This document shows, piece after piece, positions 24,361 to 33,026 of a stretch of 64,000 nt of DNA. Positions within the stretch are counted from its first letter, which is position 1; each line of letters begins with the position of its first letter. A program made the translations under genes and the position numbers. The notes below the pieces were generated by a model, which saw only the letters and a program-made list of their open reading frames with translations, made no database searches and was not told where the DNA came from. This DNA is from Lentzea sp. NEAU-D7. Lineage in GTDB: Bacteria; Actinomycetota; Actinomycetes; Mycobacteriales; Pseudonocardiaceae. The DNA lies in assembly GCF_026242055.1 (NCBI RefSeq), contig NZ_JAPJDL010000020.1, positions 1 through 64,000 of the forward strand, in the 5' to 3' direction.

Positions 24361-25172
24361 GCTTTCTCGACCTGCTCGAACTGGACTTCGTGCAGACCGC
24401 GCTGATCGCGGCCGCCGTGCTCGGACTGGTCGCCGGCGTGCTGGGCCCGCTCGTCGTGACCCGCAAGATGGCGTTCGCCGTGCACGGCACCAGCGAGCTC
24501 GCGTTCACCGGTGGAGCGGCGGCGTTGCTGCTCGGCATCGGCGTCGGGTACGGCGCGCTGGCCGGGTCGATCATCGCCGCGGTGCTGCTCGGTGTGTTGT
24601 CGCGCCGCGAGAGCGACCGCGACTCGGTGATCGGCGCGATCCTCGCGTTCGGGCTCGGCATGGGCATCCTGATGCTCGCGCTCTACAAGGGGCGCGCGTC
24701 CAACAAGTTCGGCCTGCTGACCGGCCAGATCGTCGGCGTCGACTCGACGGACCTGAACCTGCTGGTGATCTCGTCCGTCGCGGTGCTGGTCGTGCTCGCG
24801 GTCATCTACAGGCCGTTGTTCTTCGCCTCGGTGGATCCCGACGTGGCCGTGTCGCGCGGCGTTCCGGTGCGGACGCTGTCGATCGTGTTCGCCGTGCTGG
24901 TCGGTGTCGCCACGGCGCTGTCGGTGCAGGTCGTCGGGGCGCTTCTGGTGCTGGCGCTGATGATCACACCTGCTGCTGCCGCCATGCGGGTCACGGCCTC
25001 GCCGTTGCGGGCCACTGTGCTTTCCGTGGTCTTTGCCGAGGTTGCCGCTGTTGGCGGGATCTTGTTGTCGTTGCAGCCCGGGTTGCCGGTTTCCGCTTTG
25101 GTGACCGCGGTGAGCTTTGTGATCTACCTGGTTTGTCGTGGGGTCGGGGCGGTTCAGCGGCGTTCTGCTTGA
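24357..25172 (+). CDS. Metal ABC transporter permease (ZnuB-like)
   Basis: A 271-residue ABC-3 family permease with about eight hydrophobic segments, opening SFLDLLELDFVQTALIAAAV and containing the VHGTSELAFTG and TPAAAAMRVT stretches seen in this family. The GTG start at 24357 overlaps the ATPase stop. The last 60 codons switch to more GTT, TTG and TTT codons than the rest, a mild change in composition near the convergent end. It is convergent with the GGDEF gene across 31 nt. Confidence 0.9.
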   Translation: MSFLDLLELDFVQTALIAAAVLGLVAGVLGPLVVTRKMAFAVHGTSELAFTGGAAALLLGIGVGYGALAGSIIAAVLLGVLSRRESDRDSVIGAILAFGLGMGILMLALYKGRASNKFGLLTGQIVGVDSTDLNLLVISSVAVLVVLAVIYRPLFFASVDPDVAVSRGVPVRTLSIVFAVLVGVATALSVQVVGALLVLALMITPAAAAMRVTASPLRATVLSVVFAEVAAVGGILLSLQPGLPVSALVTAVSFVIYLVCRGVGAVQRRSA

Positions 25173-25203
25173 CGGGTGCTGTTGCTGCGCGGATTGCTCG
25201 CTG

Positions 25204-26673
25204 TCAGGCCGTGCGGGTGGTGATCGGCTTGGTCGCGTCGTCCTGACGGGGGGCGGGCATCAGGCGCGGCGGGATGTCCAGGCCTGCCACTCGGACCTGG
25301 TTGCGGCCGTTCTCCTTGGCCTTGTACAGGGCGGCGTCCGCCGAGTGCTGGGCCGTGGCCATGTCGGGGCCGTTGTCCGGGATGACGGCCACGCCGATGG
25401 AGGCCGAGATCGCCTGCAGCGACTCGCCTTCCGGTTCCGGGGGCTGGATCTCGCGGCCGTAGAGCGTGACCACGTTGCGGTGCTTGTCGGTCGTCGGGAC
25501 GGCCAGGGAGCCGATGGCCTCGCGGATGCGTTCGGCGATCGTCACACCCTGCGCCACCGGGGTGTCCTTCAGCGCCACCACGAACTCCTCGCCGCCGTCG
25601 CGGCCCGCCACGTCTCCCGGGCGGAGCTTCTCGCGGAGGATTCGGCCCACCTCCGCCAGCACGGCGTTGCCCGCGGGGTGGCCCCAGGTGTCGTTGATGC
25701 GCTTGAAGTGGTCCAGGTCGATGACCAGGACGGTCATCGGTTCGCCGTCTAGGCGGCAGCGTTCGGCCAGGCGGCCCGCGTACTCGGCCAGGCCGTTGGT
25801 GTTCAGCAGGCCCGTGCGGTAGTCGGTGTGGGCGTCGGCTGCCAGGCGTTGGTGCAGCTGTTCCTGTTCGCGCAGCAGGCGTTCCAGGTGCGTGCGGCGT
25901 TCGCCCGCGCGGGACAGCAGGGCGTTCACGAGGATGACCGGGACCGTGAGCAGCAGCGGGCCGACCCAGTGGCTCGTCATCAGCATGCCGAGCATGGCGC
26001 CGGCGCCGAGGGTGCTCATCTCGAGCATGTTGTCGACTTTGGAGCCGAGGAAGTCGAGGACCTTCGAGTTCGGGGTCACGATCTTGAACGCGGCCGCGAC
26101 GGTCATGACCTGGACGAACCAGTAGACGACCGCGGCTATCGCGAGGATCAGGACGAGGCTCAGGTCCGTCGGGACGTTTCCGGTGGCCGCCAGCGAAACA
26201 CCCGACAGGTGGACCAGTGCCCACGACAGCAGTGTGGAGGCGAGCATGGAGGCGGTGCCGAAGACGAAGCGGTAGGGCTGACGGCGGGCGATCGGCTGGA
26301 TCAGGATGCGCATCCAGATCGTGGCGATCACGGCCAGGCCGCCCGGGAGTGCCACCGCGGCGGCGAAGGTCCAGACCGAGGTGAGGTCGATGTGGGGGCC
26401 TGAGGCCTCGTTGCGGCGTGCCTCTTCGGCTCTGCGCACGACGGTCAGGTGGATGGTGATCGCGGCGATGAGCGCGCCGAAGCGCAGCCAGTCGTCGGTG
26501 GAAACGGCGGTGAGCTTCGTCAGGAGCCAGATGGCGGCCACGGCGACAGCCGCTTCGAGCACGAAGAAGTATGCGATCGCACTGGGCGCAACTGTCCAAA
26601 GGTCCCAGTTGCGAATCGGAGTCAAGCCGAGTGCCCGCGATCGCCTGCGATCAGTCAAACTGTTCTTCACCAC
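25204..26673 (-). CDS. Membrane-bound diguanylate cyclase (GGDEF domain)
   Basis: A 489-residue protein: several membrane segments in the N-terminal half (about 28-255), a short coiled linker (RRTHLERLLREQEQLHQRL), then a GGDEF domain with the active loop RDGGEEF (about 355-361). RPGD lies exactly five residues before GGEEF, the position of the RxxD inhibitory site, so product feedback is expected. It should make cyclic di-GMP, a regulator of development in actinomycetes. An extra loop (TLYGREIQPPEPEGE) is inserted late in the domain. A 28-codon ORF with a TTA codon ends 12 nt before its GTG start. Confidence 0.88.
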   Translation of the reverse strand: MVKNSLTDRRRSRALGLTPIRNWDLWTVAPSAIAYFFVLEAAVAVAAIWLLTKLTAVSTDDWLRFGALIAAITIHLTVVRRAEEARRNEASGPHIDLTSVWTFAAAVALPGGLAVIATIWMRILIQPIARRQPYRFVFGTASMLASTLLSWALVHLSGVSLAATGNVPTDLSLVLILAIAAVVYWFVQVMTVAAAFKIVTPNSKVLDFLGSKVDNMLEMSTLGAGAMLGMLMTSHWVGPLLLTVPVILVNALLSRAGERRTHLERLLREQEQLHQRLAADAHTDYRTGLLNTNGLAEYAGRLAERCRLDGEPMTVLVIDLDHFKRINDTWGHPAGNAVLAEVGRILREKLRPGDVAGRDGGEEFVVALKDTPVAQGVTIAERIREAIGSLAVPTTDKHRNVVTLYGREIQPPEPEGESLQAISASIGVAVIPDNGPDMATAQHSADAALYKAKENGRNQVRVAGLDIPPRLMPAPRQDDATKPITTRTA

Positions 26674-26685
26674 GACCCCCTACGC

Positions 26686-26772
26686 TCATGGCACTTCATG
26701 AGCTAAGCCGCCGCTGACCAGGTCGTAGACCACCACGCTGCCGCTCGTCGCAACGAGGAGGTGTCCTTCCAT
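26686..26772 (-). CDS. 28-residue ORF upstream of the diguanylate cyclase
   Basis: This short reading frame was read by hand: it begins MEGHLLVATSGSVVVYDLV and ends HEVP, 12 nt before the GGDEF start. Most codons end in G or C, as in real genes here, and it contains one TTA leucine codon, which is rare in actinomycetes and read only by the bldA tRNA. No strong ribosome site is visible. It could be a leader peptide, or a remnant of a larger gene (the sequence looks like a beta-propeller strand). Confidence 0.35.
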   Translation of the reverse strand: MEGHLLVATSGSVVVYDLVSGGLAHEVP

Positions 26773-26880
26773 GTGCAACCGAGACTTCTGAACGCCACCT
26801 TCCTCTACCCGGATTCAATCTCGCACCCCGATCATCATGGTGCCTCTACGACGGATATCGCTATTGGTGACCGTTCTGTT

Positions 26881-28107
26881 TCAGATTGCCACCGCCTTCG
26901 TGTCGTCGCGACCCCGGGCACGCCTCAAGGCGAAGGTGGCCTGCGTCGCCAGCAGCAGTCCGATTCCGCCCGCTCCCGCGATCGTGGCCGTCACCGATCC
27001 GATGGAACTGGCGACGACACCGGCCAGCGCCATTCCTCCGCCCTGGCTCGAGCGCAACGCCGCTCGCCCAATGCCATAAGCCCTTCCGCGGTACTGGTCC
27101 GGTAGCAGCCGCATCCACGCCGAACGAGCGGGTGTGTGATAAGCCCCGCCTATACCGGCGAACACCAGCAAAACGATCGTCCAGGTCAGGTTCGGGTTGA
27201 AAGCGAACATGATCAACGGCGCCAGCGACAGGATCGCCAGCGGGCCGATGAGACGTTCTCGCTTCGCCGGATCCCGGACTAGGCGGAAGAGCAGCGCCAC
27301 GCCCAGCACGTTCGCGGCGGGTTCGATGGCGAGGATCAGGCCGACGGCCCAGACCGCGTTCAGACTGGCCGCCAGGGGGACCGCGAGGCCTTCCGGGACC
27401 ATCGCGAGGCCCGCCAGCAGACGGACGCCCAGCAGGGTCCTCAGGCGCGGCTCGGACACCATCAGCGTCAGCACGCCGCGCGGTTCGTCGTCGGGCTTCT
27501 TCTTGCGGCCCAGCGGGTCCGCGGCCGGGCGGTGCTTGACGGACGTCTGCACCAGGATCGCCAGAGCGGCGAACGTGGCGGCGTTGACCGCCAGCGCCAC
27601 GCCCGGACTGGTGTGCGCGACGAGGAAGCCGGCGGCCGCGAGGCCTGCCATCTGGGCTATGTCGACGGACGTGCCGAACAACGCCACGCCGTCGTCGTAG
27701 CGCTTCGGCGGCAGCACGTGCGGGAGGCTCGCCTCCTGGGCCGCGAGGTACGGCGAGGAGATCGCCAGGACCACCACCAGCAGCACGATCATGGCCCACA
27801 GCGGCATGCCGGGAATGGCCATCGCGGCCATGAGCGCGGCCTGCAACCAGGCCGTCGTCACCATTACCGTGCGTCGCGGGAACCGGTCGGCGACCCAGCC
27901 GAGCAAGGGGCCGGAAATCAACGGCGGGAAGAGCGTCAGCGACCACGTGAGGGCTGTCGCGGCAACGGATCGTGTTCGTTCGAATACGAGCAGTGAGAGC
28001 GCGACGGCGGCGAGTTGGTCGCCGGCGGTCGAAACGGTCGAACCGATCCACATGGCGCGGAACTCGCGCAAACCCACGAGCTCGCGGAGGGTGCCGCGGG
28101 TCGTCAT
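26881..28107 (-). CDS. MFS transporter
   Basis: A 408-residue membrane protein with about twelve hydrophobic segments and the motif-A-like loop GWVADRFPRRTVMV between helices 2 and 3. It resembles the enterobactin-exporter-type/MFS_3 drug-efflux families by its N-terminus (FRAMWIGSTVSTAGDQLAAV). Substrate cannot be assigned. It is a single gene, transcribed toward the GGDEF gene, with a long AT-richer region upstream. Confidence 0.85.
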   Translation of the reverse strand: MTTRGTLRELVGLREFRAMWIGSTVSTAGDQLAAVALSLLVFERTRSVAATALTWSLTLFPPLISGPLLGWVADRFPRRTVMVTTAWLQAALMAAMAIPGMPLWAMIVLLVVVLAISSPYLAAQEASLPHVLPPKRYDDGVALFGTSVDIAQMAGLAAAGFLVAHTSPGVALAVNAATFAALAILVQTSVKHRPAADPLGRKKKPDDEPRGVLTLMVSEPRLRTLLGVRLLAGLAMVPEGLAVPLAASLNAVWAVGLILAIEPAANVLGVALLFRLVRDPAKRERLIGPLAILSLAPLIMFAFNPNLTWTIVLLVFAGIGGAYHTPARSAWMRLLPDQYRGRAYGIGRAALRSSQGGGMALAGVVASSIGSVTATIAGAGGIGLLLATQATFALRRARGRDDTKAVAI

Positions 28108-28699
28108 GCGCGACCTCGCGGAGCCGCTGCCCGCGCGCGGCGAATCGGCACGTCCCGATTCGTCCTACGCCGAGTCACGTCGCCCCCGCCGGTGGTAATC
28201 AATTCCTATCGACAATCACGGTAGAAGCTGCCTGACCGTTCAACGTCTGTCCTACCACAGTGTGTACCTAAACGGAGCAGGGCAGTTACCTAAAGTAGTT
28301 ACAATAGCGAAACGTAGAGCTGATCTTCTTCACAGTTGACCTCAGGTTCGCCTGATTGGACCCCAAATGGTCACGTTGTGTGTCAGCTGGTGCCAAACGG
28401 TGCCCGCAGCTGCGCCAACCGGTGCAACCAGCACCGACTCCGGCGGGGCCGGACAGGCCAATTGCGATCCCAGGTGAAGGTACCCGTGCTCGGGAGTGGC
28501 GCGGAATAGGCCACGCGGTTTGTCATCCCGATCAGTGGTGAAGATCTGGCAAGTGTGGAGATCTCGTTTCCCCGCCTGCGTGACGAAACCGGTTTCGCAG
28601 GCGGGAAAACGATCACTAACGTCGGCAATGAACGCGCTTAGCGTCGCGAACCGGCCGATAACGTCAGACAACCGTCAGACAAGACCCGTCAGTAGGGTT
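28108..28699. other. 592-nt intergenic region, lower in GC, no supported gene
   Basis: This gap between the MFS start and the rlmB stop is visibly richer in A and T than its surroundings, especially 28240-28350. It contains the promoter side of the MFS gene, a nested inverted repeat (28565-28611) and a short direct repeat with GTCAGACAA at about 28663-28690. A 109-codon frame on the minus strand (28342-28671) exists, but its codon use is mixed and I do not recognise it. Confidence 0.5.
28565..28611. repeat. Nested inverted repeat
   Basis: CGTTTCCCCGCCTGCG (28565-28580) pairs with 28596-28611 with one mismatch. The 15-nt loop contributes to an inner perfect palindrome, CGAAACCGGTTTCG (28584-28597), that overlaps the right arm. 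The two structures exclude each other. No T-run follows on either strand, so a simple terminator is unlikely. Confidence 0.55.
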
Positions 28700-29671
28700 T
28701 CAGCGCTTGGCCTCGACGCGGCGGCGGCGGGCCACTTCGGCCAGCACGACGCCGGCCGCGACGGACGCGTTGAGCGACTCGACGCCGGTGGCCATCGGGA
28801 TCGACACGGTCTGGTCGCAGGTCTCCTTGACCAGGCGACCGAGGCCGCGGCCCTCCGAGCCCACCACGACGACGAGCGGGCCCGTCGCGAGGTCGAGACC
28901 GTCGACGTCGACGTCACCGTCCGCGTCGAGGCCCACGATCATCAGGCCCGCCTCCGCCCAGTCGCGCAGCGTCCGGGTGAGGTTCGTGGCCATCGCGATC
29001 GGGATCTGGGCGGCCGTGCCCGCGCTGGTGCGCCAGGCGACCGCCGTCATCGACGCGCTGCGGCGCTGCGGCACCACGACGCCCTGCGCGCCGAACGCCG
29101 CGGCGGACCGCACGACGGCACCCAGGTTGCGCGGGTCCGTCACGCCGTCGAGCGCCACCAGCAGGGGCGGCGCACTGGAGTGCTGGGCCAGCTCGAGCAG
29201 CTCGTCCGGGGTCGCGTACTCGAACGGCGGCACCTGCAGGCCGAGGCCCTGGTGCATCGCGCCGCCGGTGATCCGGTCGAGCTCGCCGCGGGCCACCTCC
29301 AGCACGGAGATGCCCCGATCGGCGGCCAGGCGCACGGCCTCGGCCACGCGGTCGTCCGCGTCGATGCCCAGAGCCACGTACAGCGCCGTCGCGGGCGTGC
29401 CCGCGCGCAGGCACTCCACGACCGGGTTGCGGCCCGCCACGGTCTCCGCGGTGGCCTTCTCCTTGGTCTGCCGGCGCTGGGTCTTGCTCGCGTCGATCTT
29501 CGCCGCCACCTTGGCCCGCTTGTAGGCGGGGTGGTTCGGGCGTTCGGTCGCCTTCGGGGTCGGACCCTTGCCCTGCAGCCCCTTGGACTTCTGTCCGCCG
29601 GAGCCGGTGACCGCGCCCTTCTTCGAGCCCGGATTGCGCATCGCGCCCTTGCGCTTGGAATTGCCAGCCAC
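28700..29671 (-). CDS. rlmB: 23S rRNA (guanosine-2'-O)-methyltransferase RlmB (Rv3579c-like)
   Basis: A 323-residue SPOUT methyltransferase: a basic disordered N-terminus (AGNSKRKGAMRNPGSKKG), a substrate-binding L30e-like domain, then the TrmH-type knot with motifs NLGAVVRSAAAFGA, VVGSEGRGLG and SIPMATGVESLNASVAA. It methylates a ribose in 23S rRNA with SAM. GTG 29671 lies 5 nt after the cysS stop, and the AGNSKR opening is the family's. The gene order cysS-rlmB is conserved in actinobacteria. Confidence 0.9.
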   Translation of the reverse strand: MAGNSKRKGAMRNPGSKKGAVTGSGGQKSKGLQGKGPTPKATERPNHPAYKRAKVAAKIDASKTQRRQTKEKATAETVAGRNPVVECLRAGTPATALYVALGIDADDRVAEAVRLAADRGISVLEVARGELDRITGGAMHQGLGLQVPPFEYATPDELLELAQHSSAPPLLVALDGVTDPRNLGAVVRSAAAFGAQGVVVPQRRSASMTAVAWRTSAGTAAQIPIAMATNLTRTLRDWAEAGLMIVGLDADGDVDVDGLDLATGPLVVVVGSEGRGLGRLVKETCDQTVSIPMATGVESLNASVAAGVVLAEVARRRRVEAKR

Positions 29672-29676
29672 GGAAG

Positions 29677-31086
29677 TCAGTCGTCCTTCAAAGTCCACTG
29701 CGGACCGTCGGGGGTGTCCTCGACGGCGATGCCCGCGTCGTGCAGCTGGTCGCGCAGTGCGTCAGAGCGCGCGAAATCCCTGCTCTTGCGGGCTTCCTGG
29801 CGTTCGACGAGAAGTCGATCCACCAACGTGGTCAACGCCTGTCGCATGCCGAGGTCGGCAGGCGACGCGTCGTTCCACTTCGGCGACAACGGGTCGACGC
29901 CGAGGATGTCAGCCATCCGGCGCACGCACTCGGCGGCCGCACGGGCCGTCTCGTGGTCGCCGTCGGCAAGTGCCGTGTTGCCCTGGCGCACCTTGTTGTG
30001 CAGTGCCGCCACGGCCTGGGGCGTGTTGAGGTCGTTGTCCATCGCCACGACGAAGTCCGCGTCCATTGCCTCTCGGCAGATGTCGCCCCCGAGCTCGATC
30101 GGGCCGACGCGTTCGGCGGTGCGGCGCAGGAACGACTCGATGCGCCCGTAGGACGTCACCGCCTCCTGCAACGCCTCTTCCGAGTACTCGATGTGCGACC
30201 GGTAGTGCGGCGCGACCAGGTAGTACCGCAGCTCCTGGGCGCGGACCAGCTCCAGCATCGCCGGGATCGACACGGTGTTGCCCAGCGACTTGGCCATCTT
30301 CTCGCCGGACATGGTGACCCAGTAGTTGTGCATCCAGTAGTTCGCGAAGCCGTCACCGGCCGCGCGCGACTGGGCCTGCTCGTTCTCGTGGTGCGGGAAG
30401 ATCAGGTCGAGCCCGCCGCCGTGGATGTCGAACGTGCTGCCGAGGTACGTCGTGGCCATCGCCGAGCACTCCAGGTGCCAGCCGGGCCTGCCGTCGCCCC
30501 ACGGGGTGGGCCAGGACGGCTCGCCGGGCTTGGCGGCCTTCCACAGCGTGAAGTCGCGCGCGTCGCGCTTGCCGCGCAGCTCGGTCTCGCCCTGCTGCTG
30601 GTCGTCGAGCTTGCGGCCGGACAACGCGCCGTACTCGGGGAACGAGCGCACGTCGAAGTAGACGTCGCCGTCGACGTCGTACGCGTGGCCCTTGTCGATC
30701 AGCCGCTGCATCAGCTCGACCATCTGCGTGACGTGCCCGGTGGCGCGCGGCGCGTACGACGGCGGCAGGCAGCCCAGCGCGTCGTAGGCGTCCTCGAAGG
30801 CGCGCTCGTGCGTGTACGCCCACTCCCACCAGGGCCGGTCGTGCTCGGCGGCCTTGGTGAGGATCTTGTCGTCGATGTCGGTGACGTTGCGGACCAGCGT
30901 GACGTCAGCGCCGTCGCGGGCGAGCCAGCGGCGCAGGACGTCGAAGTTCAGGCCGCTGCGGACGTGCCCGATGTGCGGCACGCCCTGCACGGTCGCCCCA
31001 CACACGTAGATCGACGCCGTTCCGTTGACCTGCGGGTGGAACTCCCGCATGGACCGGCTCGCGGTGTCGTAGATGTGGAGGCTCAC
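29677..31086 (-). CDS. cysS: Cysteine--tRNA ligase
   Basis: A 469-residue class I synthetase that charges tRNA-Cys. Zinc-binding Cys29, the HIGH motif at 38-41 (GVPHIGHVRSG), the ECSAM and HHENEQAQS segments and KMAKS (about 265, in place of KMSKS) are present, with the C-terminal DALR-like domain. Length equals the M. tuberculosis CysS (Rv3580c), and the full C-terminal domain argues against the paralogous mycothiol ligase MshC. The GTG start overlaps the stop of the upstream HAD gene (GTGA). Confidence 0.95.
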   Translation of the reverse strand: MSLHIYDTASRSMREFHPQVNGTASIYVCGATVQGVPHIGHVRSGLNFDVLRRWLARDGADVTLVRNVTDIDDKILTKAAEHDRPWWEWAYTHERAFEDAYDALGCLPPSYAPRATGHVTQMVELMQRLIDKGHAYDVDGDVYFDVRSFPEYGALSGRKLDDQQQGETELRGKRDARDFTLWKAAKPGEPSWPTPWGDGRPGWHLECSAMATTYLGSTFDIHGGGLDLIFPHHENEQAQSRAAGDGFANYWMHNYWVTMSGEKMAKSLGNTVSIPAMLELVRAQELRYYLVAPHYRSHIEYSEEALQEAVTSYGRIESFLRRTAERVGPIELGGDICREAMDADFVVAMDNDLNTPQAVAALHNKVRQGNTALADGDHETARAAAECVRRMADILGVDPLSPKWNDASPADLGMRQALTTLVDRLLVERQEARKSRDFARSDALRDQLHDAGIAVEDTPDGPQWTLKDD

Positions 31087-31706
31087 ACGGGAATGGTACG
31101 GGCCACATCCAAAAGAGCATTGGGGCGGTCACTCGTCGGAACCGGGTTGACGAGCCGGAAGGAGCAACCGATCGACTCCGCTCCGCCGTCGGCCTCCTCG
31201 CTGTCGCCGACCATCACGGCGTGGCGGGGATCGACGCCCAGCCGTTCGCACGCGGTGGTGAAGATCTTCGGGTCCGGCTTGACGACGCCTTCTTCGTAGG
31301 ACAGCACGAACTCGTCGACGAGGTGCGTGAGGCCGTGGAGCTCGAAGACGCTGCGGATGTCCCAGCCGATGTTGCTGACCACCGCGACGGGGACGTCCGC
31401 CAGGTGCTCCAGCGTCGCCCTGGTGTCCGGGTAGGGCACCCACGACTCCGGGGCCAGCAGCTGGTCGTAGAACGCCTCGGCGTCCGCGACCAGCGAGTCC
31501 TCCAGGACCCTGACGTGGACCCAGCGGTGGACGTCGGGGTCGAGGTCGCGGCGGTGCCAGGCGTCCACGAGCTCCGGGTCCATGCCGTCGGCGATGCCGA
31601 CCGGGGCCGTGAGGGCACGCAACAGGGCACCGTTGGACTCGAGCTCGGGGTGCTCGAGCCGGAACAGCGTGCCGGAGAAGTCGAAGAGCGCGGCGCGGAT
31701 CGTCAC
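31083..31706 (-). CDS. HAD-superfamily hydrolase
   Basis: A 207-residue HAD phosphatase-like protein. Motif I is FDFSGTLF (nucleophile Asp followed by Ser where the acid-base Asp usually is), motif II VAVVSNIG, the conserved Lys in VVKPDPKIF and motif III MVGDSEEADGG. The DxS form is less common and may lower or alter phosphatase activity. It overlaps cysS by 4 nt, so it is co-expressed with it; substrate unknown. Together with the TIR gene it separates cysS from ispF, which are closer neighbours in M. tuberculosis. Confidence 0.8.
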   Translation of the reverse strand: MTIRAALFDFSGTLFRLEHPELESNGALLRALTAPVGIADGMDPELVDAWHRRDLDPDVHRWVHVRVLEDSLVADAEAFYDQLLAPESWVPYPDTRATLEHLADVPVAVVSNIGWDIRSVFELHGLTHLVDEFVLSYEEGVVKPDPKIFTTACERLGVDPRHAVMVGDSEEADGGAESIGCSFRLVNPVPTSDRPNALLDVARTIPV

Positions 31707-31731
31707 GCCCCCGACTCTACGTGCCGAACGG

Positions 31732-32685
31732 CTAGGTGGTCTGGACCTTTTGGAGCTCGGCCTCCACCGGCGACATGTCGTAGGACAGGGTGAGCTCCAG
31801 GTCGCCCGCGCCGCGCTCGCTGGCGGCCGTGAAGTCCTCGACGAACTGCTCGATCTGCTTGAGCGGCTGGTCGGCGAGCTGCGCGGCGGTGGCGTAGAGG
31901 GTGGTGAAGCGGTCCGGCGTCGTGGCGCCGCGCAGGTCGGCCGACCAGTCGAGCAGGTTCTCGTACTGCTCGACGAAGCGGTTCGCGAGCAGGCGGATCT
32001 TGTCCTTGTCGCCCGGACGGCCGGCGGGACCGAACGCCCACTGCTGCCTGCCCGGCGAGAGCAGGTCCGCGATGCCGTTGATGATCTGGTCGAACGTGCG
32101 CGAACGTGCCATGAAGTAGTCCAGCGCGTCGGTGTCCGTGGTGATCGTCCGCCCGGCCGCGGCGAAGCCCATCTCGTGGCTGATCCGCTTGTCCTGGAGG
32201 TTGCGCATGTGCAGCCCCACGGTGTCGGAGAACAGCTGGTACTCCCAGCCCGCCGACGGCGGGGCGACGGCGGTCCCGACCTTCTGCGCGATCATCCCGG
32301 CCAGCTCGCGCGGGGTGAGACGGCGCAGGTCGAGGTAACCGGTGCCGACGCGCAGCGCCGGGAGGTCGGTGTCGTCGAACCGGACGGGCAGCACGTACTC
32401 GGAGTCGGAGATCAGCGCGCGGTCGAACGCGGACTGCCGCTCGTGCTTGGTCCACATCTTGCTGGCGTAGTGCTGCGAAACGAACATCACGCAGAAGCGC
32501 GAGTCGTGGCGGTAGATCTGGTCCAGGTGCTCGATGAGGTTCTTGCCCCAGAGATCGGCTTGCTCGTCGGTGTCGTAGAAGCGGGTCACGCCCAGTTCGG
32601 TGAGGTGGCGGGCCACCTCGTCGACGTAGGGGCGGTCTTCGCCGGCGAAGGAGAGGCACACGTCGTACTTGGGCACGAGGCGCAT
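31732..32685 (-). CDS. TIR-domain protein, candidate NADase effector
   Basis: A 317-residue soluble protein. Residues about 5-130 form a TIR domain: YDVCLSFAGEDR at the first strand, ELGVTRFYD, a DLWGKNL BB-loop region, FCVMFVSQHYASKMW, and Glu82 in WTKHERQSA, at the position of the catalytic glutamate of NAD-cleaving TIRs. The C-terminal 180 residues are mostly helical and unrecognised; they may sense a trigger or oligomerise. The ATG at 32685 gives MRLVPKYDVCLSF; a longer start at 32724 is possible. Bacterial TIR proteins often act in anti-phage defence by depleting NAD. No Thoeris ThsA or cyclase partner is next to it. Confidence 0.8.
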   Translation of the reverse strand: MRLVPKYDVCLSFAGEDRPYVDEVARHLTELGVTRFYDTDEQADLWGKNLIEHLDQIYRHDSRFCVMFVSQHYASKMWTKHERQSAFDRALISDSEYVLPVRFDDTDLPALRVGTGYLDLRRLTPRELAGMIAQKVGTAVAPPSAGWEYQLFSDTVGLHMRNLQDKRISHEMGFAAAGRTITTDTDALDYFMARSRTFDQIINGIADLLSPGRQQWAFGPAGRPGDKDKIRLLANRFVEQYENLLDWSADLRGATTPDRFTTLYATAAQLADQPLKQIEQFVEDFTAASERGAGDLELTLSYDMSPVEAELQKVQTT

Positions 32686-32729
32686 GGTAGTGGCGGGAAC
32701 CACACCGCTGTGCGGGGAGTTCAACAGGT

Positions 32730-33026
32730 ATGAGCCTGGGGTTCCTGTTCGCGATGTCGTTACCCGCTCTGGTGGCGGCGCTGTTCCTGCTCGCCGTGGT
32801 CGAGCGGTTCGTGCGGAACAAGAAGAAGGGCACGCCGATGGCCACCGCGGGCATCGGCGAACTCGGCGCCACGTTCGAGGCGGGCAAGCGCGACGAACTG
32901 GAGTACCGCAAGGAGGAACGGCAGCTGCGCGACGACGAGGGCGATCACGCGCCGCCGCGAAGCCGGGTGGACCTCGACGGCGGCACGGCCGTGCTGAAGG
33001 TGCCCGCGCAGCGGCGGCCCAGTTAG
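32730..33026 (+). CDS. Small single-pass membrane protein (DUF6191-like)
   Basis: A 98-residue protein with one N-terminal membrane helix (about 5-23, FAMSLPALVAALFLLAVVE), a basic stop-transfer (RNKKK) and an acidic, highly charged cytosolic tail ending in a short beta-rich segment. It resembles actinobacterial DUF6191 proteins of unknown function. It runs divergently from the TIR gene, whose start is 44 nt away, and its last 4 nt overlap the convergent PPOX gene. Confidence 0.6.
   Translation: MSLGFLFAMSLPALVAALFLLAVVERFVRNKKKGTPMATAGIGELGATFEAGKRDELEYRKEERQLRDDEGDHAPPRSRVDLDGGTAVLKVPAQRRPS

Noticed and set aside
28342..28671. 109-codon minus-strand frame in the gap before rlmB
   Set aside because: TTG start, mixed third-position use, crosses the nested inverted repeat, and no family recognised. 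Kept as intergenic.
29677..31086. Mycothiol ligase MshC instead of CysS
   Set aside because: Length and C-terminal domain match CysS, and it lies next to rlmB as Rv3580c does; MshC is shorter and sits elsewhere.
31732..33026. Thoeris or CBASS defence operon
   Set aside because: A TIR domain is present, but no ThsA-like sensor, cyclase or SLOG protein is adjacent, so only a single-gene effector can be proposed.
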